This document shows, in pieces, positions 1 through 9,462 of a DNA stretch of 64,000 bases. A program made the position numbers and the translations under genes. The stretch is from Zea mays (taxonomy: Eukaryota > Streptophyta > Magnoliopsida > Poales > Poaceae): contig NC_050104.1 of NCBI RefSeq assembly GCF_902167145.1, positions 108,635,849-108,699,848 on the forward strand, written 5' to 3'. The notes below the pieces were generated by a model that saw only the letters and a list, made by a program, of their open reading frames with translations, searched no databases and was not told the DNA's origin. The stretch's first letter is position 1, and every line of letters starts with the position of its first letter.

Positions 1-452
1 TGGACTTCAATGAGAATTCATATACTAACCGCGTTTGGTTATCCTCAAGACAATAACCAATTAGTCTAAACAGGTTCAGATGTTTCAGATTTCCTAGAAA
101 GTTGACCTCTGCCTGAGAAACTAAACAAAGGTCCATTTAGGATTTGGATACATGTTAGTTCAAACCAAGACAAGTGGTGAAACAAATCTGATGTGAGATG
201 ATACTGTCAAATAACATGGATACACAAAAAAATGGCAATTTGAAGGATATCAAAGATTCGGAAGGTGCCAGGGAGTGGCTACAAAATCCTTTGTTTCCCA
301 TCCGTAAACTGCTTGACATACACAAACATCGGCACCTGGCTTGAGAACACAAGAAAAATAATCACTTTAGATTCGATTTGCCCAATGAAGCAATGTCAAT
401 GCAGTGACCAGACAACAGAAAAAAAAAATTGTGAACTGAGACAGAGCGCAGC
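1..452. other. Unassigned sequence
   Basis: No open frame with family-like composition, no terminal repeats and no RNA gene are visible here. The longest frames are under 75 codons and lack recognisable motifs. It lies to the left of an LTR-like sequence and may be older flanking DNA into which that sequence inserted. Confidence 0.4.
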
Positions 453-910
453 TGTAGCATCCCAAAAATTCAAATTCTGAAATATTCTCAAACTCGCTCT
501 AAATTCAAAATGAATTTCAAATTTTGTTTCAAAATGTTTGTTTGCAAGTTGATATCAACAAGTAAAATATAGTGGTCTATATTCTCTCTAAAATCCTCCT
601 CAAAATATCCTACAAATATTTCCCCAGTGATCACCCTCAAACTCTTTCAGAAATACTGTCCAAATATTCCACCGATATATCTCCAAGTATTTTCTTCCTA
701 AGAAATACCTCTAGAATCATTTTTCAAGTCCCTATAAATATTTTCTTCATAACTTTCCTCATGCTCATACGTATACGTATGCCTCCGGTGTCATACGGTG
801 AGCTCTACAAGCTAATTACACTCATATAAGACAAATCCATGCTAATCTCCCACTAATCTTCTCATCCTCCCACTAATCCTCTCATCCCTCCCCTAATCCC
901 CCACCATGGC

Positions 911-919
911 TATAAATAG
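911..919 (+). promoter_or_regulatory. TATA box of the LTR-like sequence
   Basis: TATAAATAG lies in a GC-rich context and is followed by a pyrimidine-rich leader, as in plant LTR promoters. A second candidate, TATAAATAC, lies at 2020-2028. Confidence 0.55.
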
Positions 920-1415
920 AGGGGCAAGGGCCTCCTCTCATCCCACCCCAAGCCATTTCATGGCAACTCCCTCCCTCCCCCCCACACCCACACGCCCACT
1001 CCCACTCCACCTCCCACACAAGCACACACTAGCACAAGGATCGTTCGGTCGTTCGTCCCCCTGTTCTTAGTTTGTTCGTTCGTCCGTTCGTTCGATTGTT
1101 CGATCGTTCGTCCGTTCGTTCGTCCAAATAATCTTTTTCCTGCCGTTATGCTGCCGAAATTCCGATCGTTCATCGTTCGTTCATAGTTACTATTCATCGT
1201 TCGTTCGTCGTCACTCTTCACCGTTCATCGTTCGGTCATACGAACTATTCACCATCACTATTCACAGTTACTATTCATCGTGACTATTCATCGATCATCC
1301 GATCACCCCAAATTTCAACTACTCAGCCATCATGATGTCCAGTCCACTTAAGACCAGTCAGACCCATATTCCAGTCATACGAACTCCGGTGACTGTGATT
1401 TTCATTCCAGTAGGA

Positions 1416-1490
1416 AACTTCCCATCTGGTCACCCATCCTAAATTTCTCCAAGTTGAGCACGCTTAACTTTGGAATTCTTTCAAGCCAGA
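1416..1490 (-). other. 5S-rRNA-derived block with Pol III box A and box C
   Basis: Read on the minus strand, the block contains a box C match (GGATGGGTGACC, complement of 1428-1439) and a box A match (AAGTTAAGCGTGCT, complement of 1457-1470). Their order and approximate spacing match plant 5S rRNA. The intervening bases have diverged, so this is not a functional 5S gene. 5S-derived promoter blocks inside plant LTRs are known from Cassandra elements; this LTR-like sequence is much longer than a Cassandra LTR. Confidence 0.65.
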
Positions 1491-4006
1491 CTTCCAAAAA
1501 GAAAGGCAAACCATGTTTGTATGGATACGTCTTCAATCCTATAAAACCTGGCCCAAGATACCACAGCCCACTCGGACCAGAATACCACAACATTCCAGCT
1601 ATTTGGGTCCCGCCTCACTGCTGTCTGATGTGACATAGTAGGTAGGAACAGTTTCCACCAACATAAACCTCTGCCCAAGAAAAGCCCAAAAATAATTCCT
1701 CGCACCCCGCTCAAAAATACGTTTGATTTTCCAAATATCTCTAAATATTTAAATTCTAGAATATTCCTTTTCTTTTCTTTTTCTCCCTATGATTATAAAA
1801 TCCAAAACTCCTCCATCCAAACTCAGATTTCAGTCATTCTTGTTTCTAAAATTCTTGTCAAACTATTCCCTATCCAACCATGTCATCCCTTAAGCATGGT
1901 TCATATTCCTTGTCCCATATTCTGCCGATAACTCTCCTGTTCATATTACGTCAGACAATTTATTCATCACTATTCTCACCAACAGTGAACTTCACTATGC
2001 TACACCACATACACCCAGCTATAAATACACCCAGCTACCCTCTCCCACTCCACACACTCAACATCCTCAGCCAAAGCAAACACCCCACCCACTCAGTTAC
2101 TCCGCTCTGCCGGCTACACACATAGTGTCACTTCGTCTCCAGTCCACCCTCCTGGTAAGCACCTTCGCTCCACCACCAGCAGTATCTCAACACCACATGA
2201 CACAGATTCTACTCACGACTCTACCCATCCATATATCGCTATTCTGACCACTATACTAAATATTTGTTGGTATACTTGTTGGTTTGTATGTTTGTTTGTT
2301 CATGTTGCATAGTTATCGGAGCGTTCGTGCCGTCTCGTGGAGGCCAGATCTGCAAGTCTACGCCAGGCAGTGGAGCTAGAAGCTAGTTCCGCGAGCTCCT
2401 CTTCCCCCTTCGCCGGATAAGCACGACAAGCTCACTGGATCCCATTGATGCATAAATTACCTATGCTTTTTCAACTACAACCCTCAGCCTGTTATTTTAT
2501 GCATGATATGATTTTGAGACAAGTTTTTATGGCCACCCAGCCGCTTGCCGCAATCAATCCCTGATATATTTGTTACAAATGATTTAAGAAAAGGTGTGAG
2601 TTTTCAAAAGAAAATGCTTTTCAAAATGTGTATGATGAAGGGTTTTCACCCTTATCACCTTTGAGTAGGGATGATCAGGGACTCCCTGGTTTAGGGGAGG
2701 GCCTAAGGTGATGGCTCAGCTGGTTTAGGTGTGAGCAGAAGGATTGTCCCCTCACATAAGGACCGGTTTGTCATCCTTTACTACCTGTACTCATGATAAG
2801 TACAACCACTCGAGACTGTGTGGGCAGTCACTCAATCTGAACTCGTACGGTCCAACCCCAGGGTTATGAAGGCTGGGGAGCACCGGGAGGATAAGGAGGG
2901 GGAATGTTTTGTCCGGTTTGGACATGGCGGTGGCCTGACTCCTTCCGGTATAACCGTTAAGGTTAGGACGTGCGAGGAAAGAAAAATATTCGGCATTCGG
3001 GTCTCACGACGGTGAGATCGCAGAAACCGGATTAGTGGGTAAAGTGTACATCTTTGCGCAGAGTTTGAAAACCTATTTGAATAGTCTGTGTCCACAGGAA
3101 TGGACGAGTCTGGTATGGTATGACAATTAATGTTTTGTTTTAAAAAAAGGTGCGTTTGAGAAAAGTGGTTTTTAAAAGGTCCGGCGGTTGAGCCGTGAGC
3201 TATGGTGGACGAGAAGTCCAGAAGCTGTTTTTGAAAATGAAAACCAGTGGGAAACTGCTGAGATACCTGGATGGTTTAGTCCAAGGGATTTTGTTTTATA
3301 TTGAAAAACTTCCTGCTCCTTTGGGAGAGGATGCGCTTTGCAAAATACAAAATGTTTTTCAAAACAACCCTGCATAAAATATTGCTGTTTCTGCAAAATA
3401 TCCTGAGCTCCACATATTCCATGCATTATATCTGATTTCCCCATTCCGCGGGTGAAGGTGGGCTGCTAAGTACGTTTGTACTCACCCTTGCTTATTTGTT
3501 GTTTTTCAGAAAAAGGAGATCGGGTAAGAGTTACATCTAAATTAAAACCCTGGCTTCGCCTCTGCTCACAGTTTATGCCAAAATTGCTGATAAAGTGGCA
3601 CTTCAGATTATCCGAGAAGTTAATGGTGTAGAAATTAGAAACGAAGTAACTTATATTCTCTAGGTCTCGCGCATCGCCTAGTGCCCTAGTCCATCGAGTA
3701 GCAACGAAGCTTGACAGCAACGGAGAAGACCATGAACAGCAGTAGCAGTGAAGTGCAGGTGTGCGTCACCGGTGGCGCCGGGTTCATCGGCTCCTACCTC
3801 GTCAAGAAGCTCCTCGAGAAGGGCTACACCGTCCACGCCACGCTGCGGAACACCGGTGCGCGCTGCGCGAGCCCCCTCTTCCTTCCATAGCTTCGGTCGT
3901 CGTCGCTCACTCTGATGATCGGATTCATTTGATGACCGCGCGCAGAGGACGAGGAGAAGACCGGGCTGCTGCGGCGGCTGGTCCCCGGCGCGGCGGAGCG
4001 TCTGCG

Positions 4007-4022
4007 GTTGTTCCGTTGTTCG
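4007..4022 (+). other. 8-bp direct duplication resembling a hAT excision footprint
   Basis: GTTGTTCC (4007-4014) is followed directly by GTTGTTCG (4015-4022). The copies differ only at the last base of the first unit, where G has become its complement C. Ac/Ds and other hAT elements make 8-bp target duplications, and their excision typically leaves both copies with complemented bases at the junction. The extra 8 bp shift exon 2 out of frame. Simple replication slippage is the alternative. Confidence 0.7.
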
Positions 4023-5046
4023 AGGCCGACCTCTTCGACGCCGCCACCTTCGCGCCGGCGATCGCTGGGTGCCAGTTCGTCTTCCTCGTCGCCACGCCAT
4101 ACGGGCTCGAAGCCGCCGGATCCAAGGTACCAACCACATCGCACTTTCGTCCCTTGTCTTCCACAGAAAACTTATTTTGACTGGATCAGCGAAGAAACCA
4201 TAGGATCTTAAGCGCGCACACAAAAACAATTCCAAGGTCATTTGATTGAGCTCGATTCTATTGCGTTGTCGCGCCTTGAAACGAAATTCTATTCTATCGC
4301 CTGGCAGTACAAGAGCACGGCGGAAGCTGCAGTGGCCGCGGTGCGCGTGATCCTCCGGCAGTGCGAGGAGTCCAAGACGGTGAAGCGCGTCATCCACACC
4401 GCCTCCATATCGACCGCTTCGCCGCTCAAGGACAAGGAGGCGGAGGGTTCCGGCGATGGGTACAAAGATTTCATCAGCGAATCGTGTTGGACGCCGCTCA
4501 ACGTTGACTACCACCTTCGCAGCGCACACTTCGACGTGAGCAACTGTGTGCTCTGCTAGTGCTGACCGAGTCTGCTGCTGATGATTTATTTAACTTTTTA
4601 GCTAATCCTTCTTTTAGCGGAAAATGCGATTTAATTAAACGGGCAAAAGCGACAAACCGTTTGCAGAAGTACATACTGGCAAAGCTGCGGTCGGAGCAGG
4701 AGCTCCTGAGCTACAACGGCGGCGAGAGCCCGGCGTTCGAGGTGGTGACGCTGCCCCTGGGCCTCGTCGCGGGAGACACGGTCCTCGGCCACGCGCCGGA
4801 GACGCTGGAGCACGCCGTGTCGCCGGTGTCACGGGAAGAGCTCTCCTTCAAGTTCCTCCGGCTGCTGCAGAGCTTGCTCGGCTCCGAGCCGCTGGTGCAC
4901 GTCGACGACGCCTGCGAGGCGCTCCTCTTCTGCATGGAGCGCCCGTCCATCGCCGGCCGCTTCTTCTGCGCCGCCGCGTACCCGAGCATCCACGACATCA
5001 CGGACCACTACGCCAGCAAGTTCCCTCACCTCGACGTCCTCAGAGC

Positions 5047-6463
5047 GTAAATCCTTTTACACCATGAGCTACCATGCTTCTAAGAAGGGAACAGCATGCC
5101 ATGCACACATACACATTTATTTATTTTTCCTCTATTCTCGATTATCTTTAGGCCTTATTCGTTTGTGTCAGATTGTTCGTTTGTGTCAGATTGCACCCGA
5201 AATCGTTATAGCTAATCAAAGTTTATATAAATTAGAGAAACAATCCGATTAAGAATCGTTCCGATCTACCAATCCGTCCTTAACAACCGAACGGCGCTTT
5301 ACTCTTATCTTTTTTTAGAAAGCATAGTAAACGTTTATGCAGTTCACAAAAACAAGGGTGGCAAACCAGCTATCCAAACACATCGAAACAAAATGGGACA
5401 CAATCACACAACACCAAACCCTCCACGCATCTAACATCTAAAAACACGACCACACCAGCAACACAAAAGGAAAGCTGCTACCAAAGCAAGCTCTATACTC
5501 TACATCCAAGTCCTGTGTGTGTTTCCAAAAGTTCTCCAGCCATGTCTTCATAATCTTGGCATCTCCCTCCTTCAGTAGTAAGCTCCATATCTACAAGAAC
5601 ACAAACATTTTTTTTTTTCTTTTGAAAAACTTCGCTCGACAACTTTGGATTTTTTCCCCGACGCCCATCTTATTTCAAATATTCCAAGTACCCTATAAAA
5701 TTACAGAGAACATGAAAAGTTTAGTACTCCTATGACAATCCTTTCAACCAAGCAGAACCACTTAATGGTTCGTCAAGAAATTTAATCCCCTCAAATCATC
5801 TTGGATCCACTCTTTTTTTCTTTTTGCCCTACGGCTGATTTTAAAAAGATCATCTAAAGCAGTAAAAGATGAGGAAACTTCAAAAAGACGACCACCGGCC
5901 ACACCCTTTTTGTTTCACCGCTGATTTTAAAAATATCAGGAAACTTTATCTTTACACATCTTTCCACAGTCTGCCCCACTTCATCTGTTCATCATGTGAA
6001 ACCCGAACTTACCAGTTGCTCTTGCTCAGATCCTTGGCTCCTTGCCAAAGGAAATTTGGACGGCACTGAGTTCATTTACCGATGTATATATGTTCTCTTG
6101 CAATCTGTACAATCCCGCTGTGCAAACTTGGCAGGCTGCTCAGAGATGTGTTTTGTGTGTGTGAAACTACCCCTCCTGAAGTCGTATGCCTTTTTTTTTT
6201 GCCAAGTCAATCTTGGCAAATTGTTCTCCCAGTTTAATCCATAATTCCTTCACCAACACTATTCCTCCATGCATAGTTCGTCCAAAATTCATGTGATCCA
6301 AAGAAAGGCCTTCTTCCCCTCTCTATCTATCCAACGGTTATTCCTTCAAATTCTCCTTTCAGTTTACACCTTTTCTTATGTGTGTGTGCGAACTGGATGA
6401 TCGATCTCAAGTGGTCTGATACTCTTGTGCGATGGATTGGATCTTTTAATCTATCTGTGTCAG
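5047..6463 (+). other. Large intron 4 of the HC-toxin reductase-like gene
   Basis: The donor GT is at 5047-5048 and the acceptor AG at 6462-6463. The intron is 1417 nt, against 90 to 181 nt for the other three, and has probably been enlarged by insertions. Near 5155-5190 a unit reading TCGTTTGTGTCAGATTG occurs twice in tandem inside a degenerate MITE-like stretch beginning AGGCCTTATTCG. If the intron is kept, the reading frame ends at once: the donor lies inside GCG-TAA (5045-5050). Confidence 0.75.
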
Positions 6464-6638
6464 GACGGAGGCGGTGGCTGTGGCGGTGCAACCTGAGGTG
6501 GACAGGTTGGGAGAGCTGGGGTTCAGGTACAAGTACGGGATGGAGGAGATACTTGATAGCAGCGTTGCCTGCGCAGCGAGACTGGGCTCCCTTGACGCAG
6601 CCAAGCTCAACGTTCCAGATACTGTCAGTAGCAAATAA

Positions 6639-7209
6639 ACTTGAATTGTGTACTGAACCTGACTCTACTTTCATGGATGTTATTAGCTCAATCTACATAT
6701 ATAAGGATATGGTGGGGGGTGTGTGAACACGGTGTCCTTGCCGTAAGAGAAAAATCTATCTACACGGCATTTGTTGCATTTGCGAGAGAGAGAGAGAGAA
6801 ATGTATCTGTGCGCTAGCTGTCTTTTTATAATTTTGTGGAATTTCGCAGTGCCTGCGTCGAAGTAGCAGCTCAGTATCAAAAAGAAAAATCTCGAGCAAA
6901 AACAATTCGTCGGCGTATCGAGGATAACGAAAGGGATGGGGTGAGTCCGTGAGTCCCCGTCGACGCTGGCTAGGACTAGCTAGGAGGATGACGAACGTGC
7001 TGGGTGCCGTGCCGTGTGGTGTGGATCGGAAGCGTCACAGATGAGCCGAAAGCGCGACGACGATCACGACCAGGCGCTAGTTACCGCGAAGCCGTCTATC
7101 CCTTCCACGGGCCGGCCGGTGGGATACGGTTTTTGCAATGCGTGCCACCCTGCGTCGCTCACGTCCCCGTCCCCGTCCCGTAAGCTGAATCGATCGCCAC
7201 CGTTCCGTC
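6639..7209. other. Intergenic: 3' flank of the reductase-like gene and low-copy-looking DNA
   Basis: This is probable 3' UTR followed by a (GA)n microsatellite near 6783-6801 and a GC-rich stretch (6940-7200) with no convincing ORF. The right edge is the 8-bp target site of the next hAT element. Confidence 0.4.
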
Positions 7210-8468
7210 TAAGGATGAAAACGGGACGGATACAGCCGGATATAAGGTCATCCGATATCCTATCCTAATATATTTCTCTCGGATATGGGACCGGATACGG
7301 GTAGTTAAGATTCGAGATGGATACAGGACGGGACCGGGTAATAATTCGGGTGGGTAAGAAACGGATAACATATACTACTCGGGTAGGTACTGGATAATTG
7401 TCGGGCAGTTCGTCCCGATGATATTAATTGTCCATCCACCCAACAAATACATAAAGTAAGCAATACATTTTCATGTATATGATAGATCAAATGTAGTAAA
7501 GGAAACCGATAAAATTGACATCATGCAGTTCAAAGTTACTAATTATAAGGACATTGTAGAACCAACACCGCAATATTAAAAAATCATAAAATGTTCTAGT
7601 TTCACTCAAAAATTGCAAAAAAAGTTACAAAAACAAATAAACATTTTATACGAAGACAACTCAAGTCCTCATATGAAAATGATAAAGTAAAGTAGTGATT
7701 ATGTTGAAACTTAGATATTTATAGTGATTTCACATATAACTCATACAAATAAGTGAACGTGAAATGGAAGAAACACGGACATTTTATAGATTTTTATGAT
7801 TCAAACATTTTTTATGGTTATATATGAACATATGTTGTGTCTCCGTAAAATTTCATGATTTTTTAGGCTATTTATATATTATTAATTTTTTGTCATAGAA
7901 AATCATCAAAATACAATTAAATCCATCAAATAACGTAGCGTCGACCGAAAATTGCGAACAAGTTACCAATACGAATAAATAGTCTATACAAAAATAACCT
8001 TAAGTTCCTACGTGGAGATAACCTTAAGCCCCCCACATAAAATGATAAAGTATATAAATTTGATATAAATTTGGACATAATTTAAATGATTTTGGCCTAA
8101 ATATATGATTAAACAAAAAATTGATGTACTCCAAAGTTATAGATCTCTTCGAGTTCTACAATTTTCATATAAACTTTATCTTCATCCGATTTCATATGTA
8201 AAAGTTATGATTTTATAACTATATTATTATGCAGAAAAAGGAAAAAACGGGTACCCGATTTCCGGATACCCGTATCCGACCCGAATATCCAGGTATTTAC
8301 CGAGTAGTTCTAGTTCTGTATCCGACCCGAATCCGAAGCTACAGTATCCGGGTATTACCTGTATCCGTCCCGAATATAAAAATACACGAATCCGTATCCG
8401 AAAAAATGGGTATTTGCACTATCTGTATTCGGTACCCGACGGGTATACCCGACCCGTTTTCATCCCTA
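7210..8468. mobile_element. Non-autonomous hAT element, about 1.26 kb
   Basis: The left terminus reads TAAGGATGAAAACGGG and the right terminus, on the minus strand, TAGGGATGAAAACGGG. The flanking 8 bp are GTTCCGTC (7202-7209) and GTTTCGTT (8469-8476), a TSD that differs only by two C-to-T changes. Both subterminal regions (about 7225-7400 and 8245-8450) are packed with variants of GGATACCCG and GTATCCG, which resemble the clustered subterminal transposase-binding repeats of hAT elements. The AT-rich middle has no transposase. Confidence 0.75.
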
Positions 8469-8476
8469 GTTTCGTT

Positions 8477-8590
8477 CCGTCCCGTGACAATTCCCCTCAT
8501 GCATTTAGGGATGGACTGCTGGTTAAAAAACTGACTCAAAGAATCGATTTAGCTCCGCTCATTTGAAAACTAGTTGGCTCGTTTAGCTCG
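8477..8590. other. Short spacer between hAT and copia elements
   Basis: No gene is visible. The last five bases, GCTCG (8586-8590), form the left target duplication of the copia element. Confidence 0.5.
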
Positions 8591-9422
8591 TGTTAGGATT
8601 TATGGGCTAGGTCCAATTGAAAATTTTAATTAAATCTCAGGAAAATCTCAAAAGCCCATATATGTGTATGTCTAGGAAATGGTGGAACCAATAGCATCAT
8701 ATTGCTAGTTCTAGTAGAGTGAAACTAGTTTAAATATAGAGGCTACACTCATTCACCAAGTCATGGATGAGAAGAGAGAGTGTGGAGAGCCACGCGCACG
8801 CTCGCTCGCCTGGCCGGGGCACACGACATGCGCGTGAATGGTCTACCGAAATCCGGCCCCTTGCCTTGCGAGGGCGTGGCTTCCTTTTGCCGTTTGAATT
8901 TTTTGGTTGTTTAGCTGTTAAGTTCAGAATCCTAACCTATCGCTATAAAATCTAAACTCAACGCGAGATTTTCGCGGGCGGATAGGATCGAAGATAGCTA
9001 TCTGTTCGCGGACTCGGTCCTATAAAAGGCGACTGACAGCCAGCATCCAAATCATCCCAGTTTTCTCTTTTGCCTCTCTTCATAGCTGAGCCGCCTTCAG
9101 TTCTCTTCATCCCGACCGTAGACGTGCATCTGCGATCAGGAGAGCAGGTCTCCGGAACCCTTCGCCTTCGAGATCCTGCACCGGGAGATGACGAATAAGG
9201 TTTTTGGGAAGCGTCCTCACACGACTGCTTGTGATCTTCTGACCTCGTCGACCCTGCTGATCCCGCTGCTTCGACATCGTCGGCCCTGCTGATTCCGGCC
9301 CGCGCCATCTAACAGTATGTCTGATCAGTACGCATCATCTGATTTGACTTTTACTTCGGTTCTTATGATTTGGTCATGATTTATATTTGGAATTAATATG
9401 AAAATTGTCTAATTATTCAACA
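8591..9422 (+). repeat. 5' LTR of the copia element
   Basis: It begins TGTTAGGATT and ends ATTCAACA. It is 832 bp, against 874 bp for the 3' copy; part of the difference is a GC-rich insertion in the 3' copy near 14100-14140. No primer-binding site starting TGG follows the end of the LTR, which is unusual. Confidence 0.85.
9021..9027 (+). promoter_or_regulatory. TATA box in the copia 5' LTR
   Basis: TATAAAA in the context CCTATAAAAGGC is conserved at the same relative place in the 3' LTR (near 14343). Confidence 0.6.
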
Positions 9423-9462
9423 ATGCAAAAACCTTATTGTAGATAATTTTCTAGTTTTTCTA

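Larger units (their letters stand above)
453..3560 (+). mobile_element. LTR-like sequence, probable solo or truncated LTR (gypsy-like)
   Basis: The sequence begins TGTAGCATCC at 453, as LTRs do. It contains TATA boxes followed by C-rich leaders (TATAAATAG at 911-919; TATAAATAC at 2020-2028), long stretches without coding potential, and a 5S-rRNA-like block at 1416-1490. No gag or pol follows, so a solo LTR or the remains of one is the simplest reading. The right end is uncertain: I see no clean terminal CA and no 5-bp duplication matching GCAGC (448-452). Two TATA boxes about 1.1 kb apart could mean that two LTRs are nested. The assignment to Ty3/gypsy (Tekay-like) rests on general resemblance and is inference. 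Confidence 0.5.
3732..6638 (+). pseudogene. HC-toxin reductase-like gene (Hm1/Hm2 family), five exons, frameshifted
   Basis: Exons are 3732-3855, 3946-4126, 4308-4535, 4667-5046 and 6464-6638, all with GT-AG introns. The product belongs to the dihydroflavonol-reductase-like short-chain dehydrogenases; its closest known relatives are maize HM1 and HM2, NADPH-dependent reductases that detoxify the cyclic peptide HC-toxin of Cochliobolus carbonum. Exon 1 carries the Rossmann motif GGAGFIG (near residue 14). Exon 4 begins K-YILAK, the catalytic YxxxK. Exon 5 encodes 57 residues and ends VSSK. Without an 8-bp duplication at 4007-4022 the exons add up to 359 codons plus stop, close to HM1. With it, translation leaves frame in exon 2 and stops at TGA 4348-4350 after about 115 residues. 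From memory, HM2 was described as lacking the HM1 C-terminus, so hm2 is a candidate identity, but the sequence alone cannot separate the paralogs. Confidence 0.85.

Noticed and set aside
1416..1490. A functional 5S rRNA gene or a Cassandra element
   Set aside because: Only the promoter boxes are conserved and the rest has diverged. Cassandra has short paired LTRs, which I do not see.
3678..4529. A 283-codon minus-strand ORF over the reductase-like gene
   Set aside because: It is the antisense shadow of GC-rich exons, with Arg-rich composition and no motif.
4559..5050. A separate 163-codon gene starting at 4559
   Set aside because: It is exon 4 of the reductase-like gene plus the preceding intron; a good acceptor lies at 4665-4666 and homology begins right after it.
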